A DNA stretch of 64,000 nucleotides from an uncultured bacterium (lineage in GTDB: Bacteria; Bacillota_I; Bacilli_A; RFN20; CAG-826): assembly GCA_949285455.1 (NCBI GenBank), contig CASDXP010000001.1, positions 184,957 through 248,956 on the forward strand. Direction: 5' to 3'. The position numbers were made by a program, and so were the translations under genes. Within the stretch, counting starts at the first letter, position 1; every line of letters begins with the position of its first letter. The notes beneath the pieces are model-generated. The model worked only from the letters and a program-made list of their open reading frames with translations. It had not been told where the DNA came from and searched no databases. Shown here piece after piece: positions 7,932-17,306 of this stretch.

Positions 7932-9578
7932 ATGAGAAAAACTTCTTCTCTTATTCTCACATTATCATTAGGGTTAACTATAGGCGTCTCAGCTTGCGAC
8001 ATGGGAGCAGGAAGGATTCCTGAAGATTTGACGACCTTAAATATCATCGACGATGATTATCGTAACTACTACGAAATTTACGTTGGAAGCTTCTTCGATA
8101 CGAACGGCGATGGCGTCGGTGATTTAAAAGGTGTTCAAGAAAAATTACCTTACATTAAAGATTTAGGTTATAACGGCATCTGGCTCATGCCGATCTTCAC
8201 TTCCCCTACTTACCACAAATATGATGCAGAAGATTATTTTGAAATCGATCCAGACTTTGGGACGATGCAAGATTTAATTGATCTTGTCGAAGCCGCTCAT
8301 GAAATGGATATTAACATCATCTTAGATTTGATGATTAATCATAGTTCAGCGACGAACCAATTATTTATCGACGCTGCTAACGACTACGCTAGATATCTAT
8401 CTAACCCTGGTGCTTATACTAGACCTTCCACTACTAGTAACAAAGACTGGTACGTCTTCCAAGAAAATGCAGCTGGAGGTTACACTAATATCAATATTGA
8501 TGGCAAGACTTTCTATTACGAATCTAATTTCTCTTCTAATATGCCTGAATTTAATTTAGATAACGAAGAAGTGAGAGATTATTTTGAAAGTATCGCTAGT
8601 TATTACCTTGGTGAAATTGGCATCGATGGTTTTAGATTAGATGCAGTCTTATATTACTATTACAATCAGCACGAACGTAACCAAGCTTACCTCACTGAAT
8701 TCCATGATTACTGTGCGACGATCAATCCTGATGTTTACATCGTGGGTGAAGCTTGGATTTCCACTAATTACATCAAACAATATTACGCAAATTCCACCGT
8801 CGAATCTTACTTCTACTTCGGTGTTAATGACGTAAGTGGAACGATCGCTAGTTCAACTGGTGCTGGCGGTTCCTTCTTAAGAAGTTATTTTGATCTTGTG
8901 GTCGAAGAAATTCCAGAAAACACGAAAGGACCAGGAGGCACGCAAAGCGTTCCTGCGATGTTTTTAGATAATCATGATACGAATCGTATTGCTTTTTCGA
9001 ATATGGCAAGTACGAAATTCTATTATGGTCTATTAGCGATGCTAAATGGTGCAGTCTTCACCTACTACGGTGATGAATTAGGCGTCACAGGCGCTAAATC
9101 GAGTGGCGATCCTGGTTTACGTTGCTACATGCCTTGGGATGAAGGTGATTTTACTGGTAAAACGGATAATCCTGAAGGTGCGACCACCAAATACATTTAC
9201 CCAAGTTACGAAGAACAAAAAGATGATCCAAATTCCATCTACAACTATTATAAGAAAGCTAATTTACTTCGTAACCAACTTCCATCTATCGCTCGCGGAC
9301 AAATTACGAGCATCGGAGAAAATACTACTTGCTTCGATATCTTATCCGAACCACAGAGCGATGCTTATTATCTAACTATCGAAAAGACTTACGGTGAGGA
9401 AGTCATCTGTATCATCATCAATTTCAATGTTAATGAAACACTCACCTACAACTATTTAGAACATGGATATAATGAGGTAGTCGGCCAACTCGTCGTCGAC
9501 ACCGATACATATATCGGCTTAAAAGGTGAAGGAAATCTCTCCCTTCCCCCACAAGCTATTGCAATCGTAAGAAAGTAA
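7932..9578 (+). CDS. Lipid-anchored GH13 alpha-amylase family glucan hydrolase
   Basis: A 548-residue protein with lipobox VSAC (Cys22), so it is a surface lipoprotein. GH13 region I is LDLMINH (132-137). Region II is GFRLDAV with nucleophile Asp237. Region III is VGEAW with acid/base Glu273. Region IV is FLDNHDT with Asp349. The calcium-type loop DTNGDGVGD is at 56-64. All three catalytic carboxylates are present. It probably cuts starch-derived oligosaccharides before uptake by the ABC system in the same operon. The exact activity (amylase, oligo-glucosidase or cyclodextrinase) cannot be told from sequence alone. It starts 5 bases after the permease stop with a weak AAAGGT ribosome site. 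Confidence 0.88.
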   Translation: MRKTSSLILTLSLGLTIGVSACDMGAGRIPEDLTTLNIIDDDYRNYYEIYVGSFFDTNGDGVGDLKGVQEKLPYIKDLGYNGIWLMPIFTSPTYHKYDAEDYFEIDPDFGTMQDLIDLVEAAHEMDINIILDLMINHSSATNQLFIDAANDYARYLSNPGAYTRPSTTSNKDWYVFQENAAGGYTNINIDGKTFYYESNFSSNMPEFNLDNEEVRDYFESIASYYLGEIGIDGFRLDAVLYYYYNQHERNQAYLTEFHDYCATINPDVYIVGEAWISTNYIKQYYANSTVESYFYFGVNDVSGTIASSTGAGGSFLRSYFDLVVEEIPENTKGPGGTQSVPAMFLDNHDTNRIAFSNMASTKFYYGLLAMLNGAVFTYYGDELGVTGAKSSGDPGLRCYMPWDEGDFTGKTDNPEGATTKYIYPSYEEQKDDPNSIYNYYKKANLLRNQLPSIARGQITSIGENTTCFDILSEPQSDAYYLTIEKTYGEEVICIIINFNVNETLTYNYLEHGYNEVVGQLVVDTDTYIGLKGEGNLSLPPQAIAIVRK

Positions 9579-9591
9579 AGGAGAAGCATTT

Positions 9592-12198
9592 ATGGCAAGC
9601 TTAAAACTCGAACACATCTACAAGGTGTACCCAAACGGCACGAAAGCCGTGAACGACTTCACGATGAATATCGATGACCAAGAATTCATCGTCTTCGTCG
9701 GCCCATCAGGTTGTGGTAAATCTACGACGTTAAGAATGATCGCTGGTCTAGAAGAAATCAGCGCTGGTGAACTTTATATTGGCGACCAAATTATGAACGA
9801 TGTCGAACCGAAAGATCGTGACATCGCGATGGTCTTCCAAAACTATGCTCTTTACCCGCATATGACAGTTTATGAAAATATGGCATTTGGTTTAACTTTA
9901 CGTCATATTCCGCGTAATATCATCCACGAAAAAGTTCTCTGGGCGGCAGATATTCTCGGCTTAAAAGAATATCTCGATCGTAAGCCAAAAGCGATGTCTG
10001 GTGGTCAAAGACAACGTGTTGCCTTAGGTCGTGCGATTTTAAGAAATCCTAAAGTTATGTTACTTGACGAACCATTATCGAACTTAGATGCCAAACTTCG
10101 TTCACAAATGCGTTCAGAAATTTCTAAATTACATCAATCGTTGAAAACGACTTTCATCTACGTCACTCACGACCAAGTCGAAGCTATGACGCTTGGTACG
10201 CGTGTCGTCGTCATGAAACTTGGTCGTATCCAACAAATTGATACTCCTAAGAACCTTTACGATTATCCTGAAAATAAATTCGTCGCGGGCTTCATCGGTA
10301 CGCCACAAATGAACTTCTTCGACGTTTCCTTAAAGAGAGATAAAGATCGCGTTGCTATTACTTTCGTCGATAAAGATGTGGAAAATTCTATCATCCACAT
10401 TCCATTCAGCGAAATGTTAAAAGTCCATAAACATTATATGAATGGTGATAGAGTCGTCACTCTCGGCATCCGCTGCGAAGATTTAAGCATCGAACCAGAT
10501 GACGTCAAAGATAGCAAAAACGTCATCGATATGCGCATTACCCACTTTGAAGAATTAGGTAATGAAACGCTCGTCTATGGTGATATTTCTTTGAAAGAAA
10601 AAGGCATCATGGATTCGCCGACGAAAATTATCGTCAAAGCCTCTTCTAAACTCGGTCATAAAGCGGGCGATGTCATCAAAGTCCACTTCAACGTCTTAAA
10701 AGCCCACTTCTTCGATCACGATACAGAAATGTCAATTTCTTCTCGTCTTCCAAAAGAAAATATTTTCAATATTACAGTGAGCAAAGGTATGTTACATGTC
10801 TTAAGTCACGACATCGAACTTCCACCCGCTATTGCGACTAGATTACCAGAAAATTATGTTGGTACTCTCTCCTTACCTCTTAGAAGTATCAAGGTAGGCG
10901 AAGGACCATTAAGTGCAAAAATTTCTAAACTAGAAAGAATTAACGATTTGACCTTAGCTTATCTTGTCATCGGTGAACATACATTCTTCGCTCTCGTCGA
11001 CGATAAGCAAAAAGTCGGTGATGAAGTAAAAGTTTACCTCGATCTTAAAGATGGTTCTTTCTCCAACTTAGACGGTGAAGCGCTTGCCCCACTTGCAGGA
11101 AGAGACAATTTAATTGCGAACTTCATGAACTTTAGAACCGCTGTCTCCAATGCGAATGCGGATATGCCAAAAGGCGAAAATAGTCCACTCGCACAATCTT
11201 TCATCGATGAAAGAGATAGACGTGTCAACGCTGTCAAAGTCGTCTACGATGAAAAAATCCAAGCTCTCGATGAAAAATATGCTGCAGATTTAGAAGAAGC
11301 AAAGAAAGTTGATGTCGAAGCAACGAAAGCGAAAAATAAGACGCTTTTAGAAGAAGAAGTTACTCGCATCAACGCTGAATTTAATGAAAAATCAACGAAA
11401 GCGAAAGAAGAACTCGCAAAAATTAAAGCTGCACATAAAGAAAAAGTCAAAGAAATCAAAGACGACGTGGCCGCTACTTATAAAAAGCGCGTCGCCGATG
11501 AAAAAGTTGACTTTAAACGTAGTTTACAAATTAATAAAGATCGCGAATCTCGCATCGCTCGTAAAGCTGCGCACGACTTATTTATCGAAACTGCACCAAA
11601 AGATCGCGATAACGAACTAAATGATCGTTTGAACGCTGAAGCCTTAGAATACGAATCTTTAGCAGGTGCTATCAAAGCTGAATTGGGCCGTAATAAAGCA
11701 GAAAGAAATACGCAAATCAAAGAACTTAAAGCAAAAATTGAGGCGGAAAATAATCCTGTCACCTCTTTAACTAAAAAATACAATAAAGAAAGAGGTGCAC
11801 TCGTCAAAAAATCTAACGAAGAAACGAAGATTGCTGGCCTTATCTTCTTCCTTAAATTTGATAATATCTTCACCTTATTACCAGAAGATATTTCTAACAA
11901 GATCATTCAAGGCTTAGGTAGCAAAGTTTACACTCGTTCCTACCGCGTAAGTCTTGCTCACGATGCTTACATTGAAAGCGAAGTTAAAGATAGTTCAACA
12001 TTAGAAGCACACGTCGAAGGCGTACTCGATTTCGGCAAGGAAAAATATATCGAAGCAAGCGTCCTTAACGCTGGCGAAGAAAAGATCATCCACATTCTTA
12101 GCGATAAGAAAGTGAAGAAAGGTGATGTCTTATATTTACGCACCGATATCGAAAAAACTGAAATTTACGAAACTTCTAATGACATTAGACTTTACTAG
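9592..12198 (+). CDS. MsmX/UgpC-type sugar ABC ATPase with long C-terminal extension
   Basis: An 868-residue protein; the family is usually 360-400. Residues 1-235 are a complete ATPase: Walker [10 protein letters not shown] (37-45), Q-loop Gln83, signature MSGGQ (135-139), Walker B LLDEP (Asp159, Glu160) and H-loop His193. Residues about 240-380 are the normal regulatory OB/TOBE domain, ending [11 protein letters not shown]. Then come a second TOBE-like unit (about 388-500), a long charged coiled coil (about 540-735), and a third TOBE-like C-terminus (about 750-868) ending [11 protein letters not shown]. It energises the permeases upstream. Elongated UgpC proteins are known in mycoplasmas, but this layout is longer. 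The coiled coil suggests a scaffold or sensor; that is inference. Confidence 0.9.
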   Translation: MASLKLEHIYKVYPNGTKAVNDFTMNIDDQEFIVFVGPSGCGKSTTLRMIAGLEEISAGELYIGDQIMNDVEPKDRDIAMVFQNYALYPHMTVYENMAFGLTLRHIPRNIIHEKVLWAADILGLKEYLDRKPKAMSGGQRQRVALGRAILRNPKVMLLDEPLSNLDAKLRSQMRSEISKLHQSLKTTFIYVTHDQVEAMTLGTRVVVMKLGRIQQIDTPKNLYDYPENKFVAGFIGTPQMNFFDVSLKRDKDRVAITFVDKDVENSIIHIPFSEMLKVHKHYMNGDRVVTLGIRCEDLSIEPDDVKDSKNVIDMRITHFEELGNETLVYGDISLKEKGIMDSPTKIIVKASSKLGHKAGDVIKVHFNVLKAHFFDHDTEMSISSRLPKENIFNITVSKGMLHVLSHDIELPPAIATRLPENYVGTLSLPLRSIKVGEGPLSAKISKLERINDLTLAYLVIGEHTFFALVDDKQKVGDEVKVYLDLKDGSFSNLDGEALAPLAGRDNLIANFMNFRTAVSNANADMPKGENSPLAQSFIDERDRRVNAVKVVYDEKIQALDEKYAADLEEAKKVDVEATKAKNKTLLEEEVTRINAEFNEKSTKAKEELAKIKAAHKEKVKEIKDDVAATYKKRVADEKVDFKRSLQINKDRESRIARKAAHDLFIETAPKDRDNELNDRLNAEALEYESLAGAIKAELGRNKAERNTQIKELKAKIEAENNPVTSLTKKYNKERGALVKKSNEETKIAGLIFFLKFDNIFTLLPEDISNKIIQGLGSKVYTRSYRVSLAHDAYIESEVKDSSTLEAHVEGVLDFGKEKYIEASVLNAGEEKIIHILSDKKVKKGDVLYLRTDIEKTEIYETSNDIRLY

Positions 12199-12216
12199 TA
12201 AAGGAGGTTTCAAAAA

Positions 12217-12882
12217 ATGAAACGTAAATTGTTAGTCCATTGTAGTTTAGCACTCCTTTCTGTTCTAGCTTTAGCGGGTTGTTCCAATCCTTATCCCGAT
12301 GCTATGAATATTGATGAAGCTATCACTTATGTGAGCGAAGAACTAAGCGATACAACTTTTACATATTACGATGTCTCTTATTCAAATTTCTTCAGCGTCG
12401 ATAAAGAAAATATCGAATCTGGTTCGAATGAAGGAACAATTAATGACATTGTTTTCGAAGTTCCAAGTTCCTCTACTGGCATTACCCCATCAAGAATTTT
12501 AGGTATCCCACTTCACATTAACGCTAGTAATTTTACATATAAAGATGAAACTAAAACTGATTTTCTTACTGGCATCAACTCAATTTTTAACACGATGGTT
12601 TCTAGTGAAAATTATCGTGATCAAGTCATCATTCGTCAAACCGAAGATGGTGGCATTTCTTTCAATACTTATGGCTCATTTGTCAACTGTGTCCTTCTTA
12701 GCGTCTATAAAAATGCGAACGGCAAATATAGCAATTTGCAAATTAAAGGTGACGCTAATATCGAATACGTCTACGATGCAAACGGCAATTTAATCAAAGA
12801 AAAATACATTAACGTCGATTTCTATCGCGATGACGTGAACCGTAAATTTGAATGCTTCGCCTATTATAACTACCATAACTAA
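12217..12882 (+). CDS. Unknown lipoprotein in the maltodextrin operon
   Basis: A 221-residue protein starting 18 bases after the ATPase, behind AAGGAGG. The signal peptide has lipobox LAGC (Cys22). The mature part begins SNPYPDAMNIDEAITYVSEE and is mostly beta-rich, with an acidic N-terminal half and aromatic residues near the end (FECFAYYNYHN). The family is not recognised. Its place at the end of a sugar-uptake operon suggests a surface accessory, for example a glucan-binding or assembly factor, but nothing in the sequence proves that. Confidence 0.7.
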   Translation: MKRKLLVHCSLALLSVLALAGCSNPYPDAMNIDEAITYVSEELSDTTFTYYDVSYSNFFSVDKENIESGSNEGTINDIVFEVPSSSTGITPSRILGIPLHINASNFTYKDETKTDFLTGINSIFNTMVSSENYRDQVIIRQTEDGGISFNTYGSFVNCVLLSVYKNANGKYSNLQIKGDANIEYVYDANGNLIKEKYINVDFYRDDVNRKFECFAYYNYHN

Positions 12883-12893
12883 TTCTACAAAAT

Positions 12894-13598
12894 ATGCATA
12901 AACATCGTCCTTTAATTCTATTAACATTTTTGATGTTACCTTTATCAGGTTGCAATATCACCCCTACTTTTCCTGAGGAACTAAACGAATTTATCTCTAA
13001 CTTTAATATTGACCGAGCGATTAGCAATCACCAAAAAGGAACATTAATTTATGAAAGTACAATTTTAGAAAACGATGCAGAAGTCGGTAAAGAGACGAAA
13101 ACTTATACTTATGAAATCAACGATAAATTCAGCGCTCATAACGTCGAAATTATTTCTGGAAGTCTCGTTCCGACGACTGGTTCAGACGCTAATATCATCT
13201 ACTTAGAAGAAACGCTTGATAATCTCAATTTCAAAAAAATCTATCAGAAGAAAGATGAAGTGAAAATTGAAACTGAAAGAGTGTTAACGAAAAATGAAAG
13301 AAATTTATATCTACAAGACTTCTTCTACACTTCTAATACGAATGGAGCCTATAATGGCGGCTATTATCTTGGCGATTGGCTCAAAGCTCGCGCTGCTTTA
13401 GCAAATTACATGACTGTCGATGAAACAAACGAAACATTAACTTTGGAACTAGATGATTTCATTTTCGATGAACGAAATGATGTTTGGCTCACTTATCGTT
13501 ACGTCGTCGATAAAGATGGTATGATCTTAGATTATTATTTTCATGCGTATGATGATGTGACTACACTTACCACAGAGTTTACTATTACTTACAATTAA
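12894..13598 (+). CDS. Second unknown lipoprotein in the maltodextrin operon
   Basis: A 234-residue protein with lipobox LSGC (Cys20) and N-terminus MHKHRPLILL. It starts 11 bases after the previous stop with no clear ribosome site, so it is probably translationally coupled. The mature part is beta-rich, with many Thr and Glu and regularly spaced strand-like segments. It has the same size class and cell location as its neighbour but little visible identity to it. tRNA-Leu(CAG) follows 16 bases after the stop with no terminator between them. Function unknown. Confidence 0.68.
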   Translation: MHKHRPLILLTFLMLPLSGCNITPTFPEELNEFISNFNIDRAISNHQKGTLIYESTILENDAEVGKETKTYTYEINDKFSAHNVEIISGSLVPTTGSDANIIYLEETLDNLNFKKIYQKKDEVKIETERVLTKNERNLYLQDFFYTSNTNGAYNGGYYLGDWLKARAALANYMTVDETNETLTLELDDFIFDERNDVWLTYRYVVDKDGMILDYYFHAYDDVTTLTTEFTITYN

Positions 13599-13606
13599 TT
13601 TATCAT
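13578..13606 (+). promoter_or_regulatory. Candidate promoter of tRNA-Leu(CAG)
   Basis: TTTACT (13578-13583), a 17-base spacer, and TATCAT (13601-13606), 8 bases before the tRNA. The -35 overlaps the end of the lipoprotein gene. The tRNA could also be made as the tail of the sugar operon mRNA. Confidence 0.4.
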
Positions 13607-13614
13607 TACGTTAC

Positions 13615-13699
13615 GCGGCTGTGGCGGAATTGGTAGACGCGCCAGAATCAGAATCTGGTGAGACCGCTCGTGTGGGTCCGAATCCCACCAGCCGTACCA
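13615..13699 (+). tRNA. tRNA-Leu, anticodon CAG
   Basis: A class II tRNA with encoded CCA. The acceptor GCGGCTG pairs with CAGCCGT (G1:U72 wobble). The anticodon stem CCAGA/TCTGG encloses ATCAGAA, giving CAG. There is a long variable arm, and the T arm contains GGTCCGAATCCC. Confidence 0.94.
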
Positions 13700-13711
13700 A
13701 TGTATGAATTT

Positions 13712-13733
13712 AGGCCATCTAGGGCCTTTTTCA
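13712..13733 (+). terminator. Terminator after tRNA-Leu(CAG)
   Basis: AGGCC (13712-13716) pairs with GGCCT (13723-13727), followed by TTTTTC. Confidence 0.75.
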
Positions 13734-13822
13734 TTTAAAGACGCATAATTTATCAAATTCGATGAAAATCCGTCGAAGACATGCTTCAAATAGCGATTAA
13801 AATGAAAATAGGAGGAAAGATT

Positions 13823-14392
13823 ATGGATTTAAATAAATTTAACGAAATTATAAGAAAAGATCATTATATTACTTATGATCCCGAAGTAGCGAAATATTTA
13901 GATGATATGAGCGAAAGAGCAAGACATATCACTCATCTTATCAACGAACATCCTTACGGCATGAAACACGTAAGAAAATTGTTTTCTAAATTAATTGGAA
14001 AGAAGGTCGACGATTCTTTTCGTTTATTTCCACCTATCTACACCGATTTTGGTTTAAATATCGAAGTAGGCAAAAACGTCTTCATCAATTCTTGTTGCTG
14101 CTTTCAAGATCAAGGTGGCATTAAGATTGGCGAGAATGTATTGATTGGTCATAAAGTTGTTTTTGCGACGCTCGACCATGATTTAAATCCTAAAAAACGT
14201 TCCAATATGAAAGCTTTACCTATCAATATCGCTAAAGATGTTTGGATTGGTGCGAATGCAACTATTCTTCCAGGCGTCAATATTGGTGAAGGCTCAATCG
14301 TCGCCGCTGGAGCGGTCGTGACAAAAGATGTTCCTCCTTTTTCTATCGTCGCAGGCGTGCCTGCCAAAATAATTAAAAAACTAGATGAATAA
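13823..14392 (+). CDS. Hexapeptide-repeat acetyltransferase (Maa/LacA type)
   Basis: A 189-residue protein. The frame opens at 13781, but AGGAGG sits 9 bases before ATG 13823, which I take as the start. The N-terminal region (residues 1-60) is the helical cap typical of maltose/galactoside O-acetyltransferases. The rest is a left-handed beta helix of hexapeptide turns with the catalytic His in FATLDHDLNP and the conserved tail GAVVTKDVPPFSIVAGVPAK. It would move acetyl groups from acetyl-CoA to a sugar. A second, divergent copy lies at 16241, beyond the ABC transporter. Confidence 0.82.
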   Translation: MDLNKFNEIIRKDHYITYDPEVAKYLDDMSERARHITHLINEHPYGMKHVRKLFSKLIGKKVDDSFRLFPPIYTDFGLNIEVGKNVFINSCCCFQDQGGIKIGENVLIGHKVVFATLDHDLNPKKRSNMKALPINIAKDVWIGANATILPGVNIGEGSIVAAGAVVTKDVPPFSIVAGVPAKIIKKLDE

Positions 14393-14419
14393 ATTCTTTT
14401 TTCAAACTCATTAAATTGA

Positions 14420-14425
14420 TAATAT
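14420..14425 (+). promoter_or_regulatory. -10 box for a probable leaderless ABC transporter transcript
   Basis: TAATAT ends 6 bases before the GTG at 14432 and there is no ribosome site. The upstream -35 region is only a T run. The spacer TTAGCC is nearly the same as the ATTAGCC found before the membrane protein gene start at 3836. Confidence 0.5.
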
Positions 14426-14431
14426 TTAGCC

Positions 14432-15343
14432 GTGGACAAAATAATTAAGATTGAACATCTAAAAAAATATTTCAAAGATATCAAAGCTGTCGATGACATT
14501 TCTTTCGAAGTAAGAAAGGGCGAACTATTCGCCTTCTTAGGCGTAAATGGCGCAGGTAAATCGACGACGATAAATATTCTTGTCGGTGTGCTTTCTAAGG
14601 ATGCTGGAGAATGTTACGTCGAAGATGAACCAATCGCACATATCGAAAAGATTTTACCTCATATTGGTATCGTCTTCCAAAATTCCTTATTAGATAATAA
14701 ACTTAGCGTCTATGACAATATAAAATATCGTGCAATCAATTACGAACTTGAGAAGAAAACATTTTTAGAAAATTTAAATTTCCTTTGTGAACAATTAGAA
14801 CTAAAACCTTTATTAAAAAGACCCTTAGGTAAACTTTCTGGTGGGCAAAAAAGAAGGGTCGATATCGTAAGAGCCCTCATCCATATGCCAAAAATTTTAA
14901 TCTTGGATGAACCCACGACCGGATTAGATCCAAAGACGCGTCACCTAGTTTGGAATCTTATTGAAAAATTACAAAAAGAAAGGAATTTGACGGTCATTTT
15001 AACGACACATTATATGGAAGAAGCGGCGAATGCACATTATGTCGTCATCATCGATCACGGTAAAATTGTCGCTGAAGGAAGTCCTCTCGATTTAAAAAAT
15101 CAATATGCTTACGATTATTTAAAAATGTATCGTTACGATGACAAAATATTAACTATTTTAGATGAAGAAAAGATCATTTATAAGAAGACTTCAACATATC
15201 TAGAAGCATCTTTTAAAGATACTGAACAAGCCAAAGAATTTATAAGTAAATATAAGGATTTAATTTTCGATTTAGAAATCGTCAAAGGAACGATGGATGA
15301 TGTCTTCTTAAATGTCACGGGTAAGGATTTAAAACAGCAATGA
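14432..15343 (+). CDS. ABC-2 type transporter ATP-binding protein
   Basis: A 303-residue protein with a GTG start and no ribosome site. It has Walker A GVNGAGKST, signature LSGGQ, Walker B ILILDEPT and the switch His in TTHYMEE. The C-terminal tail of about 80 residues is the DrrA/CcmA-like extension ending MDDVFLNVTGKDL. It powers the permease encoded next, whose ATG overlaps its TGA (ATGA). The export substrate is unknown; related pairs export drugs, lipids or polysaccharides. Confidence 0.88.
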   Translation: MDKIIKIEHLKKYFKDIKAVDDISFEVRKGELFAFLGVNGAGKSTTINILVGVLSKDAGECYVEDEPIAHIEKILPHIGIVFQNSLLDNKLSVYDNIKYRAINYELEKKTFLENLNFLCEQLELKPLLKRPLGKLSGGQKRRVDIVRALIHMPKILILDEPTTGLDPKTRHLVWNLIEKLQKERNLTVILTTHYMEEAANAHYVVIIDHGKIVAEGSPLDLKNQYAYDYLKMYRYDDKILTILDEEKIIYKKTSTYLEASFKDTEQAKEFISKYKDLIFDLEIVKGTMDDVFLNVTGKDLKQQ

Positions 15344-16269
15344 TGTGGAATTTGAAGAAACTTGGCTATCTAACAATAAGAAATCTTAAACTTTACTTCA
15401 AAGATAAGATGACCTTTCTTGTCTCTTTGATTACTCCAATCATTCTTTTTGTACTTTTCGCTACTTTCTTAAAATCCACTTATGAGCAACAACTTATCAA
15501 CATCGTAGGTGAAAATGTCCTTTCCTCTTCTTTAATCAACGCTTTTAGTGGCGGCTGGCTCTTTTCTAGCGTCCTCGCTACTTCTTGCGTCACTGTCGCT
15601 TTCTGTAGCGGCATTATGATCATCGATAAAATCAACAATGCTGATATCGATTTCAAAGTGACACCGATCAAGAACTACATTTTAAAATTAAGTTACGTCA
15701 TTGCGAATATGCTATCAACTTTTATCGTCTGTTTTGCTTTTCTAATTATCGGCCTTATCTATCTAGGTATCGTTGGCTTTTATTTAACTTTCATCGATGT
15801 GTTATTAATTATTGCTAATATGTTTCTTACTTCTTTATTTGCTACCTTATTAGCGAATATTATTTGGTCTTTTGCACGTTCCCAAGGTGTGATGTCAAGC
15901 GTATGTACTCTAGTGTCCGCCTTATATGGCTTCATCTGCGGTGCCTACATGCCAATTTCTACGATGGGTGAAGGTATAAGAAATTTCACTTCTTTACTTT
16001 CGGGCACTTATTCTACCATCTTATTTAGACAAGGCTTTTTAAACGGTGCGTTAGATAAGATGCAAGAAACTTTACCAGCCCCGATGGTCGAAGCTATCAA
16101 AGAATCTTTTGACGTCACTTATAATGCTTTTGGTCACGATGTTCCTGCTTGGGGGATGTATCTTATCTTAATAATAACTTGTTTTGTTTTACTTACGGTG
16201 TTAATAATCATTTCTAATATTAAAATTAGGAGGAAAACCGATGAGCGAAAAAGAAAAAATGTTAAATGA
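15340..16269 (+). CDS. ABC-2 type transporter permease
   Basis: A 309-residue protein with six predicted membrane segments and the ABC-2 membrane fold. It has a basic N-terminus (MWNLKKLGYL), a first membrane helix near residue 25, and a block of five helices from about 90 to 300. Its start overlaps the stop of the ATPase gene. Its 3' end overlaps the next gene by 29 bases and contains that gene's AGGAGG ribosome site. Confidence 0.85.
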   Translation: MMWNLKKLGYLTIRNLKLYFKDKMTFLVSLITPIILFVLFATFLKSTYEQQLINIVGENVLSSSLINAFSGGWLFSSVLATSCVTVAFCSGIMIIDKINNADIDFKVTPIKNYILKLSYVIANMLSTFIVCFAFLIIGLIYLGIVGFYLTFIDVLLIIANMFLTSLFATLLANIIWSFARSQGVMSSVCTLVSALYGFICGAYMPISTMGEGIRNFTSLLSGTYSTILFRQGFLNGALDKMQETLPAPMVEAIKESFDVTYNAFGHDVPAWGMYLILIITCFVLLTVLIIISNIKIRRKTDERKRKNVK

Positions 16270-16852
16270 AAAAATCTACATTCCATTCGATGAAGAATTA
16301 GGAAAAAGAAATGCATTAGCCTACGAACTATGTTTAAAATTTAATGCTCTACATAAAAATGATCCACAAAGAAAAGAAATATTAAAGGAACTTTGTCCTA
16401 ATTTAGGACAAGATATCACCTTTGCTGGTCCTATTTGGTTTGATTATGGCGATAATATTTATAGTGAAGATCATATCTATGCGAATTATAATTTCGTCGT
16501 CTTAGACTGCGCGAAAATATATTTAGGTAGCAACGTTTTCTTCGGTCCAAATGTTACCTTAGCGACACCTTTACATCCTTTACTAGCGAAAGAAAGAGCG
16601 ATGTTTTTAAAAGATGGAAATTATGTCGATCAAGAATATGCGAAAGAAATTCACATTGGTTCAAATTGCTGGATTGCCTCTAATGTGACGATTTGTGGAG
16701 GGGTAACAATAGGGAATGATTCTGTCATTGCCGCAGGCGCGGTAGTGACGAAAGATATACCTTCTAATGTTCTTGCAGGTGGAGTTCCAGCTAAAGTTAT
16801 TCGCCAAATTAGTGAAGAAGATTCAATCTACTTACGTAAAGATTTATTTTAA
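16241..16852 (+). CDS. Maltose O-acetyltransferase-like hexapeptide protein
   Basis: A 203-residue protein behind AGGAGG, overlapping the permease 3' end by 29 bases. It has the N-terminal Mac domain (LNEKIYIPFDEELGKRNALA) and a left-handed beta helix. The catalytic His lies in LATPLHPLLAKERA, and the C-terminus is GAVVTKDIPSNVLAGGVPAKV. It is closer to classic Maa than the copy at 13823. The permease overlap puts it in the ABC transporter operon, so its product may modify what is exported or act in sugar detoxification. Confidence 0.85.
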   Translation: MSEKEKMLNEKIYIPFDEELGKRNALAYELCLKFNALHKNDPQRKEILKELCPNLGQDITFAGPIWFDYGDNIYSEDHIYANYNFVVLDCAKIYLGSNVFFGPNVTLATPLHPLLAKERAMFLKDGNYVDQEYAKEIHIGSNCWIASNVTICGGVTIGNDSVIAAGAVVTKDIPSNVLAGGVPAKVIRQISEEDSIYLRKDLF

Positions 16853-16890
16853 TAAAAAGTCTAAAACTATGTTTTCTTCTTCTTTCAATG

Positions 16891-16896
16891 TATAAT
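16891..16896 (+). promoter_or_regulatory. -10 box of the superoxide reductase gene
   Basis: A perfect TATAAT, 10 bases before the AAAGGAG ribosome site. The -35 region is weak. Confidence 0.5.
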
Positions 16897-16922
16897 GAAT
16901 AGCACAAAGGAGTAATAAATTT

Positions 16923-17297
16923 ATGGAAAGAAAAATCTTACATTGTAAATCTTGCGGTAACGTCGTTTTACCACTTACCTTAAAAGAGCATCTTTGCCAC
17001 GATGGTGAAATGGAAGAACTTATTCCAAACACTAAAGATGCTGCAGTAGAAAAACATGTTCCAGTTTTTAGTTTACGCGCTAATCACGTCCACGTCGAAG
17101 TTGGAAGCGTTCATCATCCGATGAGTGAAGAACATTACATCGAATGGATTTTATTAGAAACCACGAATGGGGTACAAATTCATTATTTGAAACCAAACGA
17201 TGCACCAGAAGCTGACTTTTATATCGCTCCAGGTGAAGGCATCATTCGCGTGCTCGCTTACTGTAATTTACATGGCCTTTGGTCAAAAAATATTTAA
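16923..17297 (+). CDS. Superoxide reductase (desulfoferrodoxin family)
   Basis: A 124-residue protein behind AAAGGAG. The catalytic iron site is complete: EKHVPV (Glu43, Lys44, His45), His65 in HHPM, His71 in EEHYIEW, and Cys114/His117 in YCNLHGLW. It reduces superoxide to peroxide in the cytoplasm without making oxygen, which suits an anaerobe. The N-terminal desulforedoxin-like site has CKSC (Cys8, Cys11) but only one later Cys (Cys25, followed by His26 where a second Cys is usual). That centre may therefore be altered or lost. The hydrolase gene follows after 9 bases. Confidence 0.9.
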   Translation: MERKILHCKSCGNVVLPLTLKEHLCHDGEMEELIPNTKDAAVEKHVPVFSLRANHVHVEVGSVHHPMSEEHYIEWILLETTNGVQIHYLKPNDAPEADFYIAPGEGIIRVLAYCNLHGLWSKNI

Positions 17298-17306
17298 TTT
17301 TTGATT

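Noticed and set aside
11034..11906. Three antisense frames (67-142 codons) opposite the long ABC ATPase.
   Set aside because: They mirror the Lys/Glu-rich coiled-coil codons and become Ser/Phe/Leu-rich. No start signals; shadows of the real gene.
13595..13789. 64-codon minus-strand frame.
   Set aside because: It is the antisense of tRNA-Leu(CAG) and its terminator.
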